Shown piece after piece: positions 38,196 through 47,419 of a stretch of 64,000 nucleotides of DNA (its first letter is position 1; each line of letters starts with the position of its first letter). The notes beneath the pieces were generated by a model. It did not search any database. It saw nothing but the letters and a program-made list of their open reading frames with translations, and was not told where the DNA came from. Location: contig CP047152.1 in the NCBI GenBank assembly GCA_041879295.1, positions 2,237,501 to 2,301,500 of the forward strand, in the 5' to 3' direction. A program made the position numbers and the translations under genes. Origin of the DNA: Pseudomonas putida (GTDB taxonomy: Bacteria > Pseudomonadota > Gammaproteobacteria > Pseudomonadales > Pseudomonadaceae).

Positions 38196-39242
38196 ATGAA
38201 CGTGTTCATCAGCTCTGTCGTGCGTAATTTTGAGAGCTATCGTGCCGCTGCCAAGAAGGCTGCCTTACTGCTCGGGCATGTGCCAGTCATGTGTGAGGAC
38301 TTTGGTGCTCGGCCGTATTCCTCTCAGGAAGCCTGCATGACTGAAGTAGAGCAGGCGGATGTGGTGGTGCTTGTCTTGGGTGCTGATTTCGGATTCAAAA
38401 CTGAATCTGGGGAGTCGGTGACGCAGCAGGAGTTCCGGCGCGCTCGAGCCACTGGCAAACCGATCCTGGCATTCCTGCATGACGTTGCGGTGGAAGGGCC
38501 ACAGCAGGAGTTTCGATGGGAAGTATCGGATTACGTCGACGGACTCTTCCGTGCTACATTTACCAATGAGCACGAGCTATCTGATTGTGTCGTCCGGGCT
38601 CTGAATCAGCTAAGTACGAGCCGCAGTGCCGGCAGTGAGGCGGAGTTTGCGCAGAGGCTGCAGATTCGCAACGCAAACGGACGATGGGGCGGCAGAGATC
38701 ACGAAACCCGACTTGAGCTGGCTTTCCTGCCTCAGCCGGCTAATCCGGGTAGCTTGCGCTCCATCCACTCTGAACACGAATCCTATTTCTTAAAGTTTTG
38801 CCAAGCTGGACTAAGCACCCTCAAATCTGGCTATGAGGATTTCGATAGGGATGAACTCACAGGAATTGACGCTCCTGGTCTGGTCTGGCGGCATCACGAC
38901 AGTGGCCTGTCTTGGTTGTCGATGACTCTCACAAACCCAGCGCGTTCGTCTAACCACTTCGACGGGTACTACGTATCGCCAACCCAAGTGAGGCGCTTGG
39001 CGGAAGCTGCGCATGTCATCCTTTGCCAAGGCCGAGGAGGGTGGTTTCAGCTGTCTCTGCATGGCGTGTCATACAAAGTTTTTGCAGAGCCGCCTGCGGT
39101 TGCGACAGGGCATTTCACTATGTCGCACCGCTCAGAGCAGGAGCTGCAGGAGCGTCGGCTGCTCATTCCGGCGACTCCTGCAGCTTATGGGCGATGGCTA
39201 GACGACGTGATGTTTAAGTTCAAGCGTAAGCTTTCGTCCTAG
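38196..39242 (+). CDS. DUF4062-domain protein
   Basis: This 348-aa protein starts at the ATG at 38196, just after a G-run ribosome site. Residues 1-135 match the DUF4062 pattern (MNVFISSVVRNFESYR, EVEQADVVVLVLGADFG, ESVTQQEFRRA), a TIR/Rossmann-like domain found in conflict proteins and often fused to NTPases or other effectors. The remaining 200 residues are unassigned and contain no NTPase motif. It is a lone plus-strand gene, divergent from the XRE-ImmA operon. NAD-related chemistry is possible but not shown. Confidence 0.7.
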   Translation: MNVFISSVVRNFESYRAAAKKAALLLGHVPVMCEDFGARPYSSQEACMTEVEQADVVVLVLGADFGFKTESGESVTQQEFRRARATGKPILAFLHDVAVEGPQQEFRWEVSDYVDGLFRATFTNEHELSDCVVRALNQLSTSRSAGSEAEFAQRLQIRNANGRWGGRDHETRLELAFLPQPANPGSLRSIHSEHESYFLKFCQAGLSTLKSGYEDFDRDELTGIDAPGLVWRHHDSGLSWLSMTLTNPARSSNHFDGYYVSPTQVRRLAEAAHVILCQGRGGWFQLSLHGVSYKVFAEPPAVATGHFTMSHRSEQELQERRLLIPATPAAYGRWLDDVMFKFKRKLSS

Positions 39243-39286
39243 CACTCATCCGCGCTTGGCGTTGGTCTGTCAAGCGCAGTTCGCGC

Positions 39287-39667
39287 CTAGCCGGGCGAAA
39301 CGTGCAATGCCATCCCGTGTTCCGCCACCTCCTCGAGCTTGAAAAACCGGCCAGCCACTTTCAGGGCGGGGAAGACAATACATGCGGCGTAGGGCTCACT
39401 GTATTGGGTAGTTAGTCCTTGAACGTCGAACACGATTTGACCTGGTGGGAACCCCAGGTTTTGGGCTTGCTCAAGGTTATGAAGTGCACCCTCCTGTTCC
39501 CCATTAGCCTCAGCGACTTCAATGACCTTCTGGCGGAGCGTGGCCACGTCGCTGTCAGTCACTTCTGTGAAAAACTGCTGCCTGCGATGCTTTCCGTAGC
39601 CAAAGCCTGCGGAGTTTGCAGAGCCAATCCGATTTAACGCAATGCATGCAACAGTAACAAGCTCCAT
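39287..39667 (-). CDS. Hypothetical protein
   Basis: This protein of about 126 aa, if started at MELVTVACIALNRIG (39667, behind aggaaag), could extend upstream to 39742. A central helix-rich part (DSDVATLRQKVIEVAEANGE) and a beta-rich C-terminal half (IVFDVQGLTTQYSEPYAACIVFPALKV) are visible. I do not recognise it. It is convergent with the DUF4062 gene. Confidence 0.5.
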   Translation of the reverse strand: MELVTVACIALNRIGSANSAGFGYGKHRRQQFFTEVTDSDVATLRQKVIEVAEANGEQEGALHNLEQAQNLGFPPGQIVFDVQGLTTQYSEPYAACIVFPALKVAGRFFKLEEVAEHGMALHVSPG

Positions 39668-39857
39668 CTCTTTCCTCATACGGTTTGCCGGTGCAGCTTT
39701 TACACATAGATCAGAAAGTCGAGTCACGCCAAGATTGCTCAATTGCCTGCCGGCACCCTAGATGCATCGTCATCCTCAATCCGTATCAGCGTCGTGTTTT
39801 GGATTCACGAATCTTAAGGGTCTACCGCTCGAGGAAGAATTTTCTAAACGGTTCTAT

Positions 39858-41030
39858 TCACAGTGCTGCGTGAGGATTGCGCTCCCTCCAGATAACGGCA
39901 TCGAGTTCAGCCAGATTTTTAGCGGGATAGGTTTTGGCCCGACTCAGCGCGATGCGGAGCAATCGCGCCGATCGGATGTAGTTGGCTCCCTGGCTTGCAC
40001 CTCTCACCCTGTCAGCGCCTGTTGCTAGCAGCCAATCGCGGATTGGGGAATTGAGGACGAAGTAACGTTTTGGGAAAAATTGGCAGAGCATCTCAGAGAA
40101 TAGAGCTCCACGTGTGCTGACCCCAGCGCTGGCAAGATGATCAATTTCTACCCTGACAACCCTATCCCGCGATATCTCTTTGGCATTGAGCACTTTTACT
40201 AAGCTTATGGCCAGCTGCTGGAAATTACTGCTCCTTCCCTGACGCTCCCAGCCGGCACCTTGGAAACGATTTTGATGGTCATAACACCAGAGACTGTTGA
40301 GCTGGGCATAGAATTTTGCATCGTCGCTCGCCTTCCAATTTTTTTTATCTGCTGCTGCCCTGAACGCTGCCTCCAGTTCGGAGCGGAATTTGGCGAACTG
40401 CCGCATTTGCCCTCGTCGTCGAGCCAGCACTTGGTCGAGCCTTGAAAGGGATTTGGGATTAGGTAGCTCTAGCTCGAACACCGCCCCATCGTCATCCCCA
40501 TCCTGCCGCCCCGGTCGCTTAGGTTTACTTGGCTGCTTTGCTTCCTGATAGCCCGCAAGCCAGTTCGAATCGAGTGTCGCGCAATTGTTTGCGAGATTCT
40601 CAATCCATTTCTCAGCCGCTCGGAACGTTGTCTTCGAAATACGCGAATATCCGTTGGCCTCGTGGTTGGATGAAAACGCAGCTTTGGAGAGATTGGATGA
40701 GCCAACGAGTGCATAGCATGATCCATTCACCTCCTGCCAAAAAACCGCCTTCGGGTGAAAGCCCACAATACCTTCTGCAACGAGGAACTCCTCGTGCCAT
40801 TTTTCAGGAAGCCATTTGAGCACCTGCTTGCAAGCCGCTATCCGAGTGATGCCAAAGTCCTTGCCGACGATGAAAGTAAAGGTCTCGCACTGCCTCCCTA
40901 AATCTTCTTCGATGTCCCAATGGGTGAGGTAGGCGCTGACTATGTACAGATGGGTTGAGTTGCGGAAAGCGCGACGGTAGATGTCCGCAAGCTCTGTTTT
41001 CGAGCGCTGAGGGAGCAGCAGTAAATCCAT
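39858..41030 (-). CDS. Phospholipase D-like nuclease-family protein
   Basis: This 390-aa protein has an N-terminal PLD-like domain (about 1-150): FIVGKDFGITR, then GFHPKAVFW (the H-x-K of the HKD motif, H near 92), and VGSSNLSKAAF. Only one HKD motif is seen, as in PLD nucleases that work as dimers. A basic linker (about 165-180) precedes a C-terminal helical domain of unknown role with homology to none I can name. It could be an anti-phage or restriction effector. No ribosome site is obvious before 41030, so the start is uncertain. Confidence 0.7.
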   Translation of the reverse strand: MDLLLLPQRSKTELADIYRRAFRNSTHLYIVSAYLTHWDIEEDLGRQCETFTFIVGKDFGITRIAACKQVLKWLPEKWHEEFLVAEGIVGFHPKAVFWQEVNGSCYALVGSSNLSKAAFSSNHEANGYSRISKTTFRAAEKWIENLANNCATLDSNWLAGYQEAKQPSKPKRPGRQDGDDDGAVFELELPNPKSLSRLDQVLARRRGQMRQFAKFRSELEAAFRAAADKKNWKASDDAKFYAQLNSLWCYDHQNRFQGAGWERQGRSSNFQQLAISLVKVLNAKEISRDRVVRVEIDHLASAGVSTRGALFSEMLCQFFPKRYFVLNSPIRDWLLATGADRVRGASQGANYIRSARLLRIALSRAKTYPAKNLAELDAVIWRERNPHAAL

Positions 41031-41497
41031 TCGGTGGCATCCATGCAGAGAAAAGTAGCGGCAGAATTAGCCCAGATGACTTGGAAGTGGTGCCACTCCC
41101 AGCGAAGTCTAGTGCTAGTAAATGGTACAGCTGCACAGGCAGCAAAATTGCCGTCCAGGGATGCTGTCATATGGCTATCAATGCTTGCGTATGCCCCCAG
41201 CTTTTGCAAGCTTTCGAGCCCGCTACGTTAAGGGTGAGCAGAAAAGGGCGGCTGTCACGTGCGTGGCACATTGTGCGCGTTGCTGGCAATGATTCCAGCA
41301 CGTCCAAACTGGTTTTGAGTGACTGACTCCCGACTTGACGTGGTCTCGAATTTTTCTCACTATTGAGCCCACGCCATTGACGGTGGCGTTCGGCCCTAGC
41401 TAGGTAAAGCCCCTGCACCGTCGTTTCATCCTCCTCCTTTGTCACCTTGATTGGTCAACAAATACTAGGGCTTAGAGTTGATCGTGAGAGGCTAGGC
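41031..41497. other. Gap left of the IS256-family element
   Basis: These 467 bp have no supported gene. The right end contains the 8-bp target duplication copy ggctaggc (41490-41497). The promoter and ribosome site of the gene at 42886 originally lay here, now moved about 1.4 kb away by the insertion. Confidence 0.4.
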
Positions 41498-42876
41498 GAT
41501 CGTGTCCCAGGAAGTGGTGTAACTCATCATGGCTCTGGCCACTGAGTTTGCCGTTTAGTTGATCACGGCCGACAGCTTGGCCTGTGGATTATCGCTGACT
41601 GCCTCAAAGGCCTCCAACTGCATGTAACGCCGTTGCAGGCACCACTCGTCGTTCTGCTCCAGCAGCATCGCGCCTACCAGACGCGTAATGGCCGGATCGT
41701 TGGGGAAAATCCCCACGACATCGGTGCGGCGTTTGATTTCAGCGTTGAGCCGCTCAAGCGGGTTGGTGCTGTGCAACTGCTGTCGATGAGCCTTGGGAAA
41801 CGCCATGTGCGCCAGCACTTCATCCTCGCAACCATCCATGAGCGCCGCGATCTTGGGGTATTTTTCGCGTAGCTGATCAGCCACCAAACGCCATTGCTGA
41901 TGGCATTCGGCACGGCTGTCCTGGGCGAAGACCGTGCGCAGCAGCGCCGCTACCATGGTGCGCTGGCCCTTGCCGACATGGGCCATGGCGTTGCGCATGA
42001 AGTGCACGCGACAGCGCTGCCAGGTCGCATTGAAGACCTTGGACACAGCTGCTTTCAGGCCTTCGTGGGCGTGGGAGATGACCAGCTTCACGCCCCGCAA
42101 GCCACGTCGCATGAGGCTGCGCAGGAAGTCTGTCCAGAACGGCTCGGCCTCCGATGGCCCAACCCGCATGCCCAGGACTTCGCGGCCACCGTCAGTGTTC
42201 ACGGCCACGGCGATTATTACGGCGACCGAGACGATGCGCCCGGCCTCCCGCACCTTGACGTAGGTGGCATCGATCCAGAGGTAGGGCCAGTCACCTTCAA
42301 GTGGCCGATCAAGAAACGCATGAACGCGTTCATCAATCTCGCCTGCCAGCCGTGACACCTGGCTTTTGGAAATGCCGGTCATGCCCATGGCCTTCACCAG
42401 CTCATCTACTGAACGCGTTGAAACGCCTTGAATGTAGGCCTCCTGGATGACCGCCGCCATGGCCTTCTCGGCGGTGCGTCGAGGTTCGAGGAAGCCCGGA
42501 AAGTAGCTGCCTTGGCGCAACTTGGGTATCTTCAGGTCGACGTCGCCGGCACGGGTTTGCCACAGGCGGTCACGGTAGCCATTGCGGCTGTTTGTCCGGT
42601 CTGGGCTTTTGACATCGAAGCCGGCACCGCACAGGCCTTCGACATCGAACTCCATCATGCGCTGGGCAACGAACTGGATCATTTGCTTGAGCAGATCAGT
42701 GTCTGCCCCTTTCTCAACCAACTCGGTCAATGCGATAGTGGGCTTGGTCATCGTGGTTTCTCTGGTGAAGGTTAAGTCCGCAAACTCAACGTTAGCCAAG
42801 AACCACGATGACCATCCTCTTTCGCCCGCAGGGCGCCTTCGGCTGGTTCAGTTACACCACTTCCCGGGACACGATC
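41498..42876 (-). mobile_element. IS256-family insertion sequence with 8-bp target duplication
   Basis: The terminal inverted repeats are gatcgtgtcccaggaagtgg onward (41498-41524) and its complement at 42850-42876, 27 bp with one mismatch. The target duplication ggctaggc is exact on both sides (41490-41497 and 42877-42884). Total length is 1379 bp, normal for the family. It carries one transposase gene on the minus strand. Confidence 0.92.
41555..42751 (-). CDS. IS256-family transposase with altered catalytic Asp
   Basis: This 398-aa mutator-type transposase starts at [11 protein letters not shown]. The first catalytic Asp is seen in [11 protein letters not shown]. The second normally lies in VISDAHEGL but here the codon is CAC, giving [11 protein letters not shown], a D-to-H change. 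The final Glu region ([15 protein letters not shown]) is intact. The sequence is otherwise full length with no frameshift. Because the second Asp is essential in DDE enzymes, the protein is probably inactive. The element still has perfect ends and a clean duplication, so the mutation may be recent or mobilisation may occur in trans. Confidence 0.88.
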   Translation of the reverse strand: MTKPTIALTELVEKGADTDLLKQMIQFVAQRMMEFDVEGLCGAGFDVKSPDRTNSRNGYRDRLWQTRAGDVDLKIPKLRQGSYFPGFLEPRRTAEKAMAAVIQEAYIQGVSTRSVDELVKAMGMTGISKSQVSRLAGEIDERVHAFLDRPLEGDWPYLWIDATYVKVREAGRIVSVAVIIAVAVNTDGGREVLGMRVGPSEAEPFWTDFLRSLMRRGLRGVKLVISHAHEGLKAAVSKVFNATWQRCRVHFMRNAMAHVGKGQRTMVAALLRTVFAQDSRAECHQQWRLVADQLREKYPKIAALMDGCEDEVLAHMAFPKAHRQQLHSTNPLERLNAEIKRRTDVVGIFPNDPAITRLVGAMLLEQNDEWCLQRRYMQLEAFEAVSDNPQAKLSAVIN

Positions 42877-42885
42877 GGCTAGGCA

Positions 42886-43152
42886 ATGAAAACTACTCAT
42901 ACCCCATCGCTTGCTGCGTTCAAATCCGACGCAGTGGCGCTGCGCAATGATTTCCGAAACGGTTGTCCTGAAGCGATTGAGAGAATTGCTGCTGCTGGAA
43001 TGCGTGGCCCAGGTGCCAAGCTCGCCACCTGGCTCCGTGTGATTGCTAACGAGTACGGTCTGAAATACGAAGATATCGTTTCCGTTGACCGGATGATCTC
43101 GACGTATGCCCAGCACAGCTACTCAGCGGGGCGCTGGGTAGAGCCCTATTAG
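42886..43152 (+). CDS. Hypothetical protein directly behind the IS256 element
   Basis: This 88-aa protein begins MKTTHTPSLAAFKSDAVALR only nine bases after the end of the IS256-family element. The target duplication supplies ggctaggc before the ATG, but the gagagg motif that preceded it in the original sequence is now on the far side of the element. Translation may therefore be reduced. It is mostly helical with no recognised family. Confidence 0.45.
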   Translation: MKTTHTPSLAAFKSDAVALRNDFRNGCPEAIERIAAAGMRGPGAKLATWLRVIANEYGLKYEDIVSVDRMISTYAQHSYSAGRWVEPY

Positions 43153-43176
43153 GGAGCGTTCCGTCGAGCTCGCTTT

Positions 43177-43710
43177 TTGCTGCAGTTTGACGCGCTTGTG
43201 GAGTGCCTTCGTGACCAGGTTCCGTTAGCTGTAGCTGCCGACAAGAGGGGAGTAGACTTCAGTGGGTTTCATTTCAGTCTGTTGTTGTTCAGCAGGATCG
43301 ATCGTGTAGTTGATCGGCTGAGCCTCCCCGATTTCAGTGGTCTGCAGGCTCCTGGAAGCTTGGTGCATTATCACTGGCTGCAAGATGTCACGAAGCTGAG
43401 CCGCTCAAATTTCAGCAACGCTAAATTCTACACGATCACTGCCGACCCACTGGTTCAACCTGGTGCTTACGGCTGGGAGGCAGACTTCAGCTATGCAGAC
43501 CTTAGAGGTGCAGACTTTCGTGGGGCTTACCTGAGACGAGCTCGATTTGTAGGCGCTAAGGTGGATGGTGCTGACTTCCGCAATGCGAACATTAACGAGT
43601 GCATGTTCACAGGGGCTCAGGGAGTCTATGTGGGCGGAAACGTTAAGAATCGAAATTGGGATGTAGGCCCGAGAGGGCCTGTTTTTGATCCCTTTGAAAG
43701 CGACGATTAA
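43177..43710 (+). CDS. Pentapeptide-repeat protein
   Basis: This protein of up to 177 aa probably starts at a TTG (43177). Residues about 105-150 contain consecutive pentapeptide repeats of the A(D/N)LxX type (ADFSYADLRGADFRGAYLRR, then GAKVDGADFRNANINE), which fold into a right-handed beta helix. The roughly 100-residue N-terminal part is less regular but has scattered similar units (LSRSNFSNAKF). Family members include gyrase-protecting DNA mimics, but many have no known role. It follows the 88-aa gene by 24 bp. Confidence 0.7.
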   Translation: MLQFDALVECLRDQVPLAVAADKRGVDFSGFHFSLLLFSRIDRVVDRLSLPDFSGLQAPGSLVHYHWLQDVTKLSRSNFSNAKFYTITADPLVQPGAYGWEADFSYADLRGADFRGAYLRRARFVGAKVDGADFRNANINECMFTGAQGVYVGGNVKNRNWDVGPRGPVFDPFESDD

Positions 43711-43956
43711 ACCCAACAATGAAGGCTTTTCCATTATGAGAGCTGTTTTTCATGCTGGTCTTAATCATAAGTTTAGACGGATCTACCCGATAGCATGGAC
43801 ATCTGATGCGATACCGATGCTATTGGGGTAATTGCATGGATGTTAAAACACCAGAATCCGCAGAGCTTATACGGGAAGCTTTCGTTTCTTGTCAGGGGGC
43901 TTGATGCCTTGGATCCAGGCGCCTCAGGAATGCGTCGGAATTGCGATGGTCATGAG

Positions 43957-44250
43957 TCAGGTGTAAGTCGAAAGCAGTGTTCGCAAGAAGTCTTGCCGAC
44001 GGTGCACGCTACTGAGGATTTTGTAGTCGCGTTCTCCGTCTTGGCAGAGATGACCCGCTTCGACTAGGCCGATAATGTAACCCTCAGCCTTCCCCCGAGC
44101 CTCGCGCAGGTCTTGCTCTGTCGAGCTTCTGTGGATGTCGTCAACCAGACGTTTCCAGCGCTCGGCTTGGCGTTTGCCGGCAGGGTCGGAGGAGAAAGTA
44201 GGAGCGTGAAGCAGTGACTCGTAATAACCGGGCGCAGCTAGCGTGCTCAA
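43957..44250 (-). CDS. Hypothetical helical protein, paralogue 2
   Basis: This 97-aa protein (MSTLAAPGYYESLLHAPTFS) is very similar to the one at 27531-27851 over about 90 residues: KRLVDDIHRSS, EQDLREARGKAEGYIIGLVE, GERDYKIL. It is probably a helical small regulator or adaptor; no family is recognised. It diverges from the second Cys-pair gene. The presence of two copies of each partner points to duplication of a module within the island. Confidence 0.6.
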   Translation of the reverse strand: MSTLAAPGYYESLLHAPTFSSDPAGKRQAERWKRLVDDIHRSSTEQDLREARGKAEGYIIGLVEAGHLCQDGERDYKILSSVHRRQDFLRTLLSTYT

Positions 44251-44370
44251 GCGGGATGCTCCAGAGATTGAACTTGAGGCAAGGGTATCATGCGTACACT
44301 CAATCGCCTGTTACTGGCCCGTCAGGGGCAGGCTGCTCGCATCTAGGCGCTGCAAGCTGAGCATTGAGTT

Positions 44371-44733
44371 GTGGCGTCTGGCAGGGCACATGCTGGCAGT
44401 TTGCGGAGGTGTGGTAGGAAGGTCACGCAAGCAGGTGAACATGACATAGCCATCGACGTGGTTTGCGATGTTTGCGGTGTGTCTACATGGGATGGCGCAG
44501 GTGAGCCTCAGTACGGAACGATGCATGCGTCATGGGGCAATGGCTCAGCGCACTGCGGCCAAGAGTACGAGCTTCACCTCTGCGAACGCTGTTTTTTCTC
44601 TCAAATAGCTGAGATGAAGAGGGCGCGTTGGCTTGCTGTGATGTTCGATCAGGAAGGCGACACGATTTTAGGTGATGACGCCTACGGTCGGATCAGAACA
44701 CCTACCCCAGATGGTGGTTGCGAGAATACCTGA
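44371..44733 (+). CDS. Small cysteine-pair (zinc-ribbon-like) protein, copy 2
   Basis: The conserved part begins near DVVCDVCGVSTWDG and continues through YELHLCERCFFSQIA to the end. It has the same two CxxC pairs as copy 1 (26576-26893). The start is uncertain: GTG at 44371 gives 120 aa, but copy 1 suggests a start nearer 44440. The 3' end of this gene is the left copy of a 180-bp direct repeat. Function unknown. Confidence 0.6.
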   Translation: MASGRAHAGSLRRCGRKVTQAGEHDIAIDVVCDVCGVSTWDGAGEPQYGTMHASWGNGSAHCGQEYELHLCERCFFSQIAEMKRARWLAVMFDQEGDTILGDDAYGRIRTPTPDGGCENT

Positions 44734-44819
44734 CCGTTTGCCCGATCGTTTTAGGTCAAACTATGGAAAACCAATAATTATTGTTCAGACATAATTCTCG
44801 TAATTCTGAGCCCGTTGCC
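44641..44819 (+). repeat. Direct repeat A (180 bp), left of the SUKH/HNH operon
   Basis: This runs from atgttcgatcaggaaggcga to gagcccgttgcc. It is about 85-88% identical, by eye, to 49471-49650, in the same orientation. It spans the 3' end of the Cys-pair gene and about 85 bp of noncoding sequence (shared ccgtttgcccgatc and ataattctcgtaattctga). Confidence 0.8.
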
Positions 44820-45328
44820 ATGCTAGGTATCAGTTTTTGGGTATTTCACGGCTGCATGTCGCTATTGCTATGTGCTAGCTGAAAATTTGACCTTTTCATT
44901 GTCTGAGAGGTGCCGCACGTAATCGCTCGGGCTCTTACTTTTCGATGATGCCCCAGATGATATCGCGCTTGCCGCGGGGCAGCTTCTTGACGACATTCTT
45001 GCGGGTTCTGCGGATCCCTGTATCGGTGCCATGGATACGATGTGCGAGCAGAAGCACCAGGAGTGCATGCTACATCGTCATGCGATCACCTGGGTCTTAG
45101 CGTTCGATTCAATCGGACTGTATGGCTTTAGCACTCCACGGAGGTCGACCGTGGTTGTGGCTTGTGTGATGTGGCACCTGCTTGCAGGAGCGACCGTGCA
45201 GAAGGTCGTCTGCCGCGAGCTACTAGTTCCCTAATTCAAGCCTGTAGAGGCTCAGCCGATAAAAGCTGCAGACCACAGCAGTAAGGCTGTCACTGCTGTG
45301 AAAATTTCTGACTCTCGAGGAATTTCCT
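44820..45328. other. Gap before the SUKH gene
   Basis: These 509 bp hold no supported gene. They include the second copy of agcgttcgattcaatcgga (45099-45117) seen near 31151. The promoter of the SUKH-HNH-coiled-coil operon should lie at the right end. A reverse frame of 66 aa is not convincing. Confidence 0.4.
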
Positions 45329-45823
45329 ATGGCCCACGCATGGCACCTGTTCGAGGCGTCGTTGCAAGCGCACAACCCAGCAATTTTGGCCGACCTGAAT
45401 CCACCTGCGACGAGTAAAGATCTTCAACGATTGCAAAGTGAGCTGGGCGTCAGCTTGCCTGAAGATTTCCTCGATGCCCTGCGTGGGCACGATGGTCAGA
45501 TGGGAAACAGCGAGCCGCTGCTAGGTGCTTATCAATGGCTCTCCAGTGCGCGGGTCTTGGATGCCTGGGCCTTCTGGAAAAAACAGTCCGAAAGTTCAGG
45601 GTTCGATAACAGCGGGGCTGAAGCAGACCCGGGTGTGCAGGACGATTGGTGGAACATTGGATGGATTCCATTCGCTACCAATGGGAGTGGCGACTATCTG
45701 TGCCTCGATCTTAGGCCTACTGCTGGAGGCAAATTCGGGCAGGTGATTTCGGTATGGCACGATGACGGCGCGCGCTGTGTAGTCAGTGAAAGCTTCTCGG
45801 CCTGGTTCGCTCAGTTTTTCTGA
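45329..45823 (+). CDS. SMI1/KNR4 (SUKH) family protein
   Basis: This 164-aa protein has the SUKH pattern: the N-terminal PPATSKDLQRLQSELGVSLP motif, then DFLDALRGHDG, and the DDWWNIGWIPFATNGSGDYLCLDL core, ending in FSAWFAQFF. SUKH proteins are the commonest immunity proteins of contact-dependent and polymorphic toxins. The start follows gaggaat. It precedes an HNH/membrane protein gene by 41 bp. In toxin loci the immunity gene usually follows its toxin, so either the order is atypical or this is a remnant or a different system. Confidence 0.85.
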   Translation: MAHAWHLFEASLQAHNPAILADLNPPATSKDLQRLQSELGVSLPEDFLDALRGHDGQMGNSEPLLGAYQWLSSARVLDAWAFWKKQSESSGFDNSGAEADPGVQDDWWNIGWIPFATNGSGDYLCLDLRPTAGGKFGQVISVWHDDGARCVVSESFSAWFAQFF

Positions 45824-45864
45824 AAGACTCTCTGCTCACCCACTACGTTATTCAAGGAATAGGT

Positions 45865-47418
45865 ATGGAACCGACCCTTACCGAATTGAAGGAACAGAGA
45901 CTCCAGAAGTTGTTCAGCGATTGTCAGCAACAGGTCATTGCTCAAATCATTGGGCCATTCGGCCTGTCTACCGCTATGTTCGATGATCGCAATGGCGGCA
46001 ATGTTACCACCGTACATAACTTCGAAAACGCCAGTGCCGATTATGTGGCGGAAAAAGACCAGAACACCTACGCCGCTTCCCGCGAGCGGTACGACCGCAG
46101 CAAGCTCAAGGACATCAAGCAGAGTGTCAAGGATAGGTTGAAGGCAGCAGGAGTAGACGGTTATACCGGTAAGCAGGTCGATCCTGTAAATCTTGAGGCC
46201 GATCATGTGACGGCCTTGAAGAAAATTTATGGCGATCGCAAGAACCATCTGGCTTACAACACAGGTGAGGGCTTGGATCGTCTTAGCGATGTGGCCAACA
46301 ACACCGAAAACCTGGTCGCCACGCATCGGGATGTGAACAACCCCAAGCGAGCTAAAGACATCCTTGAGTTTGCTGATGAGGTAGTCGATGGCAAGACCCA
46401 GGCCGAACGTCTGGAGCTCGATTCGGAGCGGATGAGGGCGGCAAAGGAACGTTCTGAGGATTTCCTTGAGCGCACTGCGAACCGTGCGATCAGAGTCAAG
46501 CAAACCGGTGAACTCCTCAAGACAGGCGCAAACCAAGCAGCCCAGATGGGGATGCGCCAAGCTTTGGGTGTGCTGCTCAATGAGTTAGTGAGTGGGTTGT
46601 TCAATGAGATCAAAGCTCTGATCAAGCATGGGGTAGAGCAAGGAAAAACCTTGTTCGAAGAAATCCGCCAGCGCTTGGCTAGCGTGGCAGTGCGGGTGCT
46701 AAAGAAAATTCCCGATGCAGTCTCCCAGATGTTCCAAGGGGGCATCAGCGGCTTTATGAGCAATTTGCTGACCTTTGTGCTCAACGAATTTCTGTCCACC
46801 GCCAAGCGCTTCGTCACTGTCATTCGTGAGGGTCTGATCGGTTTATTCAAGGCCTTCAAGATGATCCTCTTTCCACCCGCGCATCTGACGCCCGATCAAG
46901 CGCTGCAGGAGGGTTTGAAGCTCCTGAGTACGGTGGTGATCTCATCGGTGGGCATCCTGCTTCAGGAGACTGTGAAAACGTTCATCTCAAGCATGGCGTT
47001 TCTGCTACCTGTGGCAGATATCTTATCGTCGGCGTTGATAGGAACCTTGAGCGGTTTGTTGTCGGCGTTTCTTGCCTATCAAATCGACTGCATGTTCGAT
47101 CGCTATCGTCATGGCTACGACGAGAGATTCTTGGATGAACTTATCGCTGACTCTCGGCGCCGGGAGGAGTTCGCGCAAGGCTTGGTTGAGCTGTCTGAGA
47201 GCTCACTGCGCAATGTGAGCGCTTTCAACCGGTCGATCATGCTCTACCAAGATATCGGACAGACGTTAGCGGATTCGGGGCGAATGGCGGATTCGACCTT
47301 GGCCAGCCTCGAGCAAACTGTATCCCAGACACGCGAACAGGTGGCTAAAAGCGTGGCGATGATCGAGTACATCGAATCGAGCCAACGAGACATCGAAGAT
47401 TTTCTGGAATCGCTTTGA
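45865..47418 (+). CDS. HNH-like nuclease domain plus membrane-helix protein
   Basis: This 517-aa protein starts at the ATG at 45865 after aaggaataggt. Around residues 110-165 is an HNH-like pattern: EADHVTALKK (H114), NNTENLVATH and NNPKRAKD. The middle (about 205-330) is amphipathic, and residues about 340-415 hold two to three hydrophobic segments (LLSTVVISSVGILLQ; SALIGTLSGLLSAFLAY). The C-terminal 90 residues are helical. It may be a membrane-tethered or membrane-disrupting nuclease effector. The next gene starts one base after its stop, so they are coupled. I know no named system with this pair. Confidence 0.65.
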   Translation: MEPTLTELKEQRLQKLFSDCQQQVIAQIIGPFGLSTAMFDDRNGGNVTTVHNFENASADYVAEKDQNTYAASRERYDRSKLKDIKQSVKDRLKAAGVDGYTGKQVDPVNLEADHVTALKKIYGDRKNHLAYNTGEGLDRLSDVANNTENLVATHRDVNNPKRAKDILEFADEVVDGKTQAERLELDSERMRAAKERSEDFLERTANRAIRVKQTGELLKTGANQAAQMGMRQALGVLLNELVSGLFNEIKALIKHGVEQGKTLFEEIRQRLASVAVRVLKKIPDAVSQMFQGGISGFMSNLLTFVLNEFLSTAKRFVTVIREGLIGLFKAFKMILFPPAHLTPDQALQEGLKLLSTVVISSVGILLQETVKTFISSMAFLLPVADILSSALIGTLSGLLSAFLAYQIDCMFDRYRHGYDERFLDELIADSRRREEFAQGLVELSESSLRNVSAFNRSIMLYQDIGQTLADSGRMADSTLASLEQTVSQTREQVAKSVAMIEYIESSQRDIEDFLESL

Positions 47419-47419
47419 T

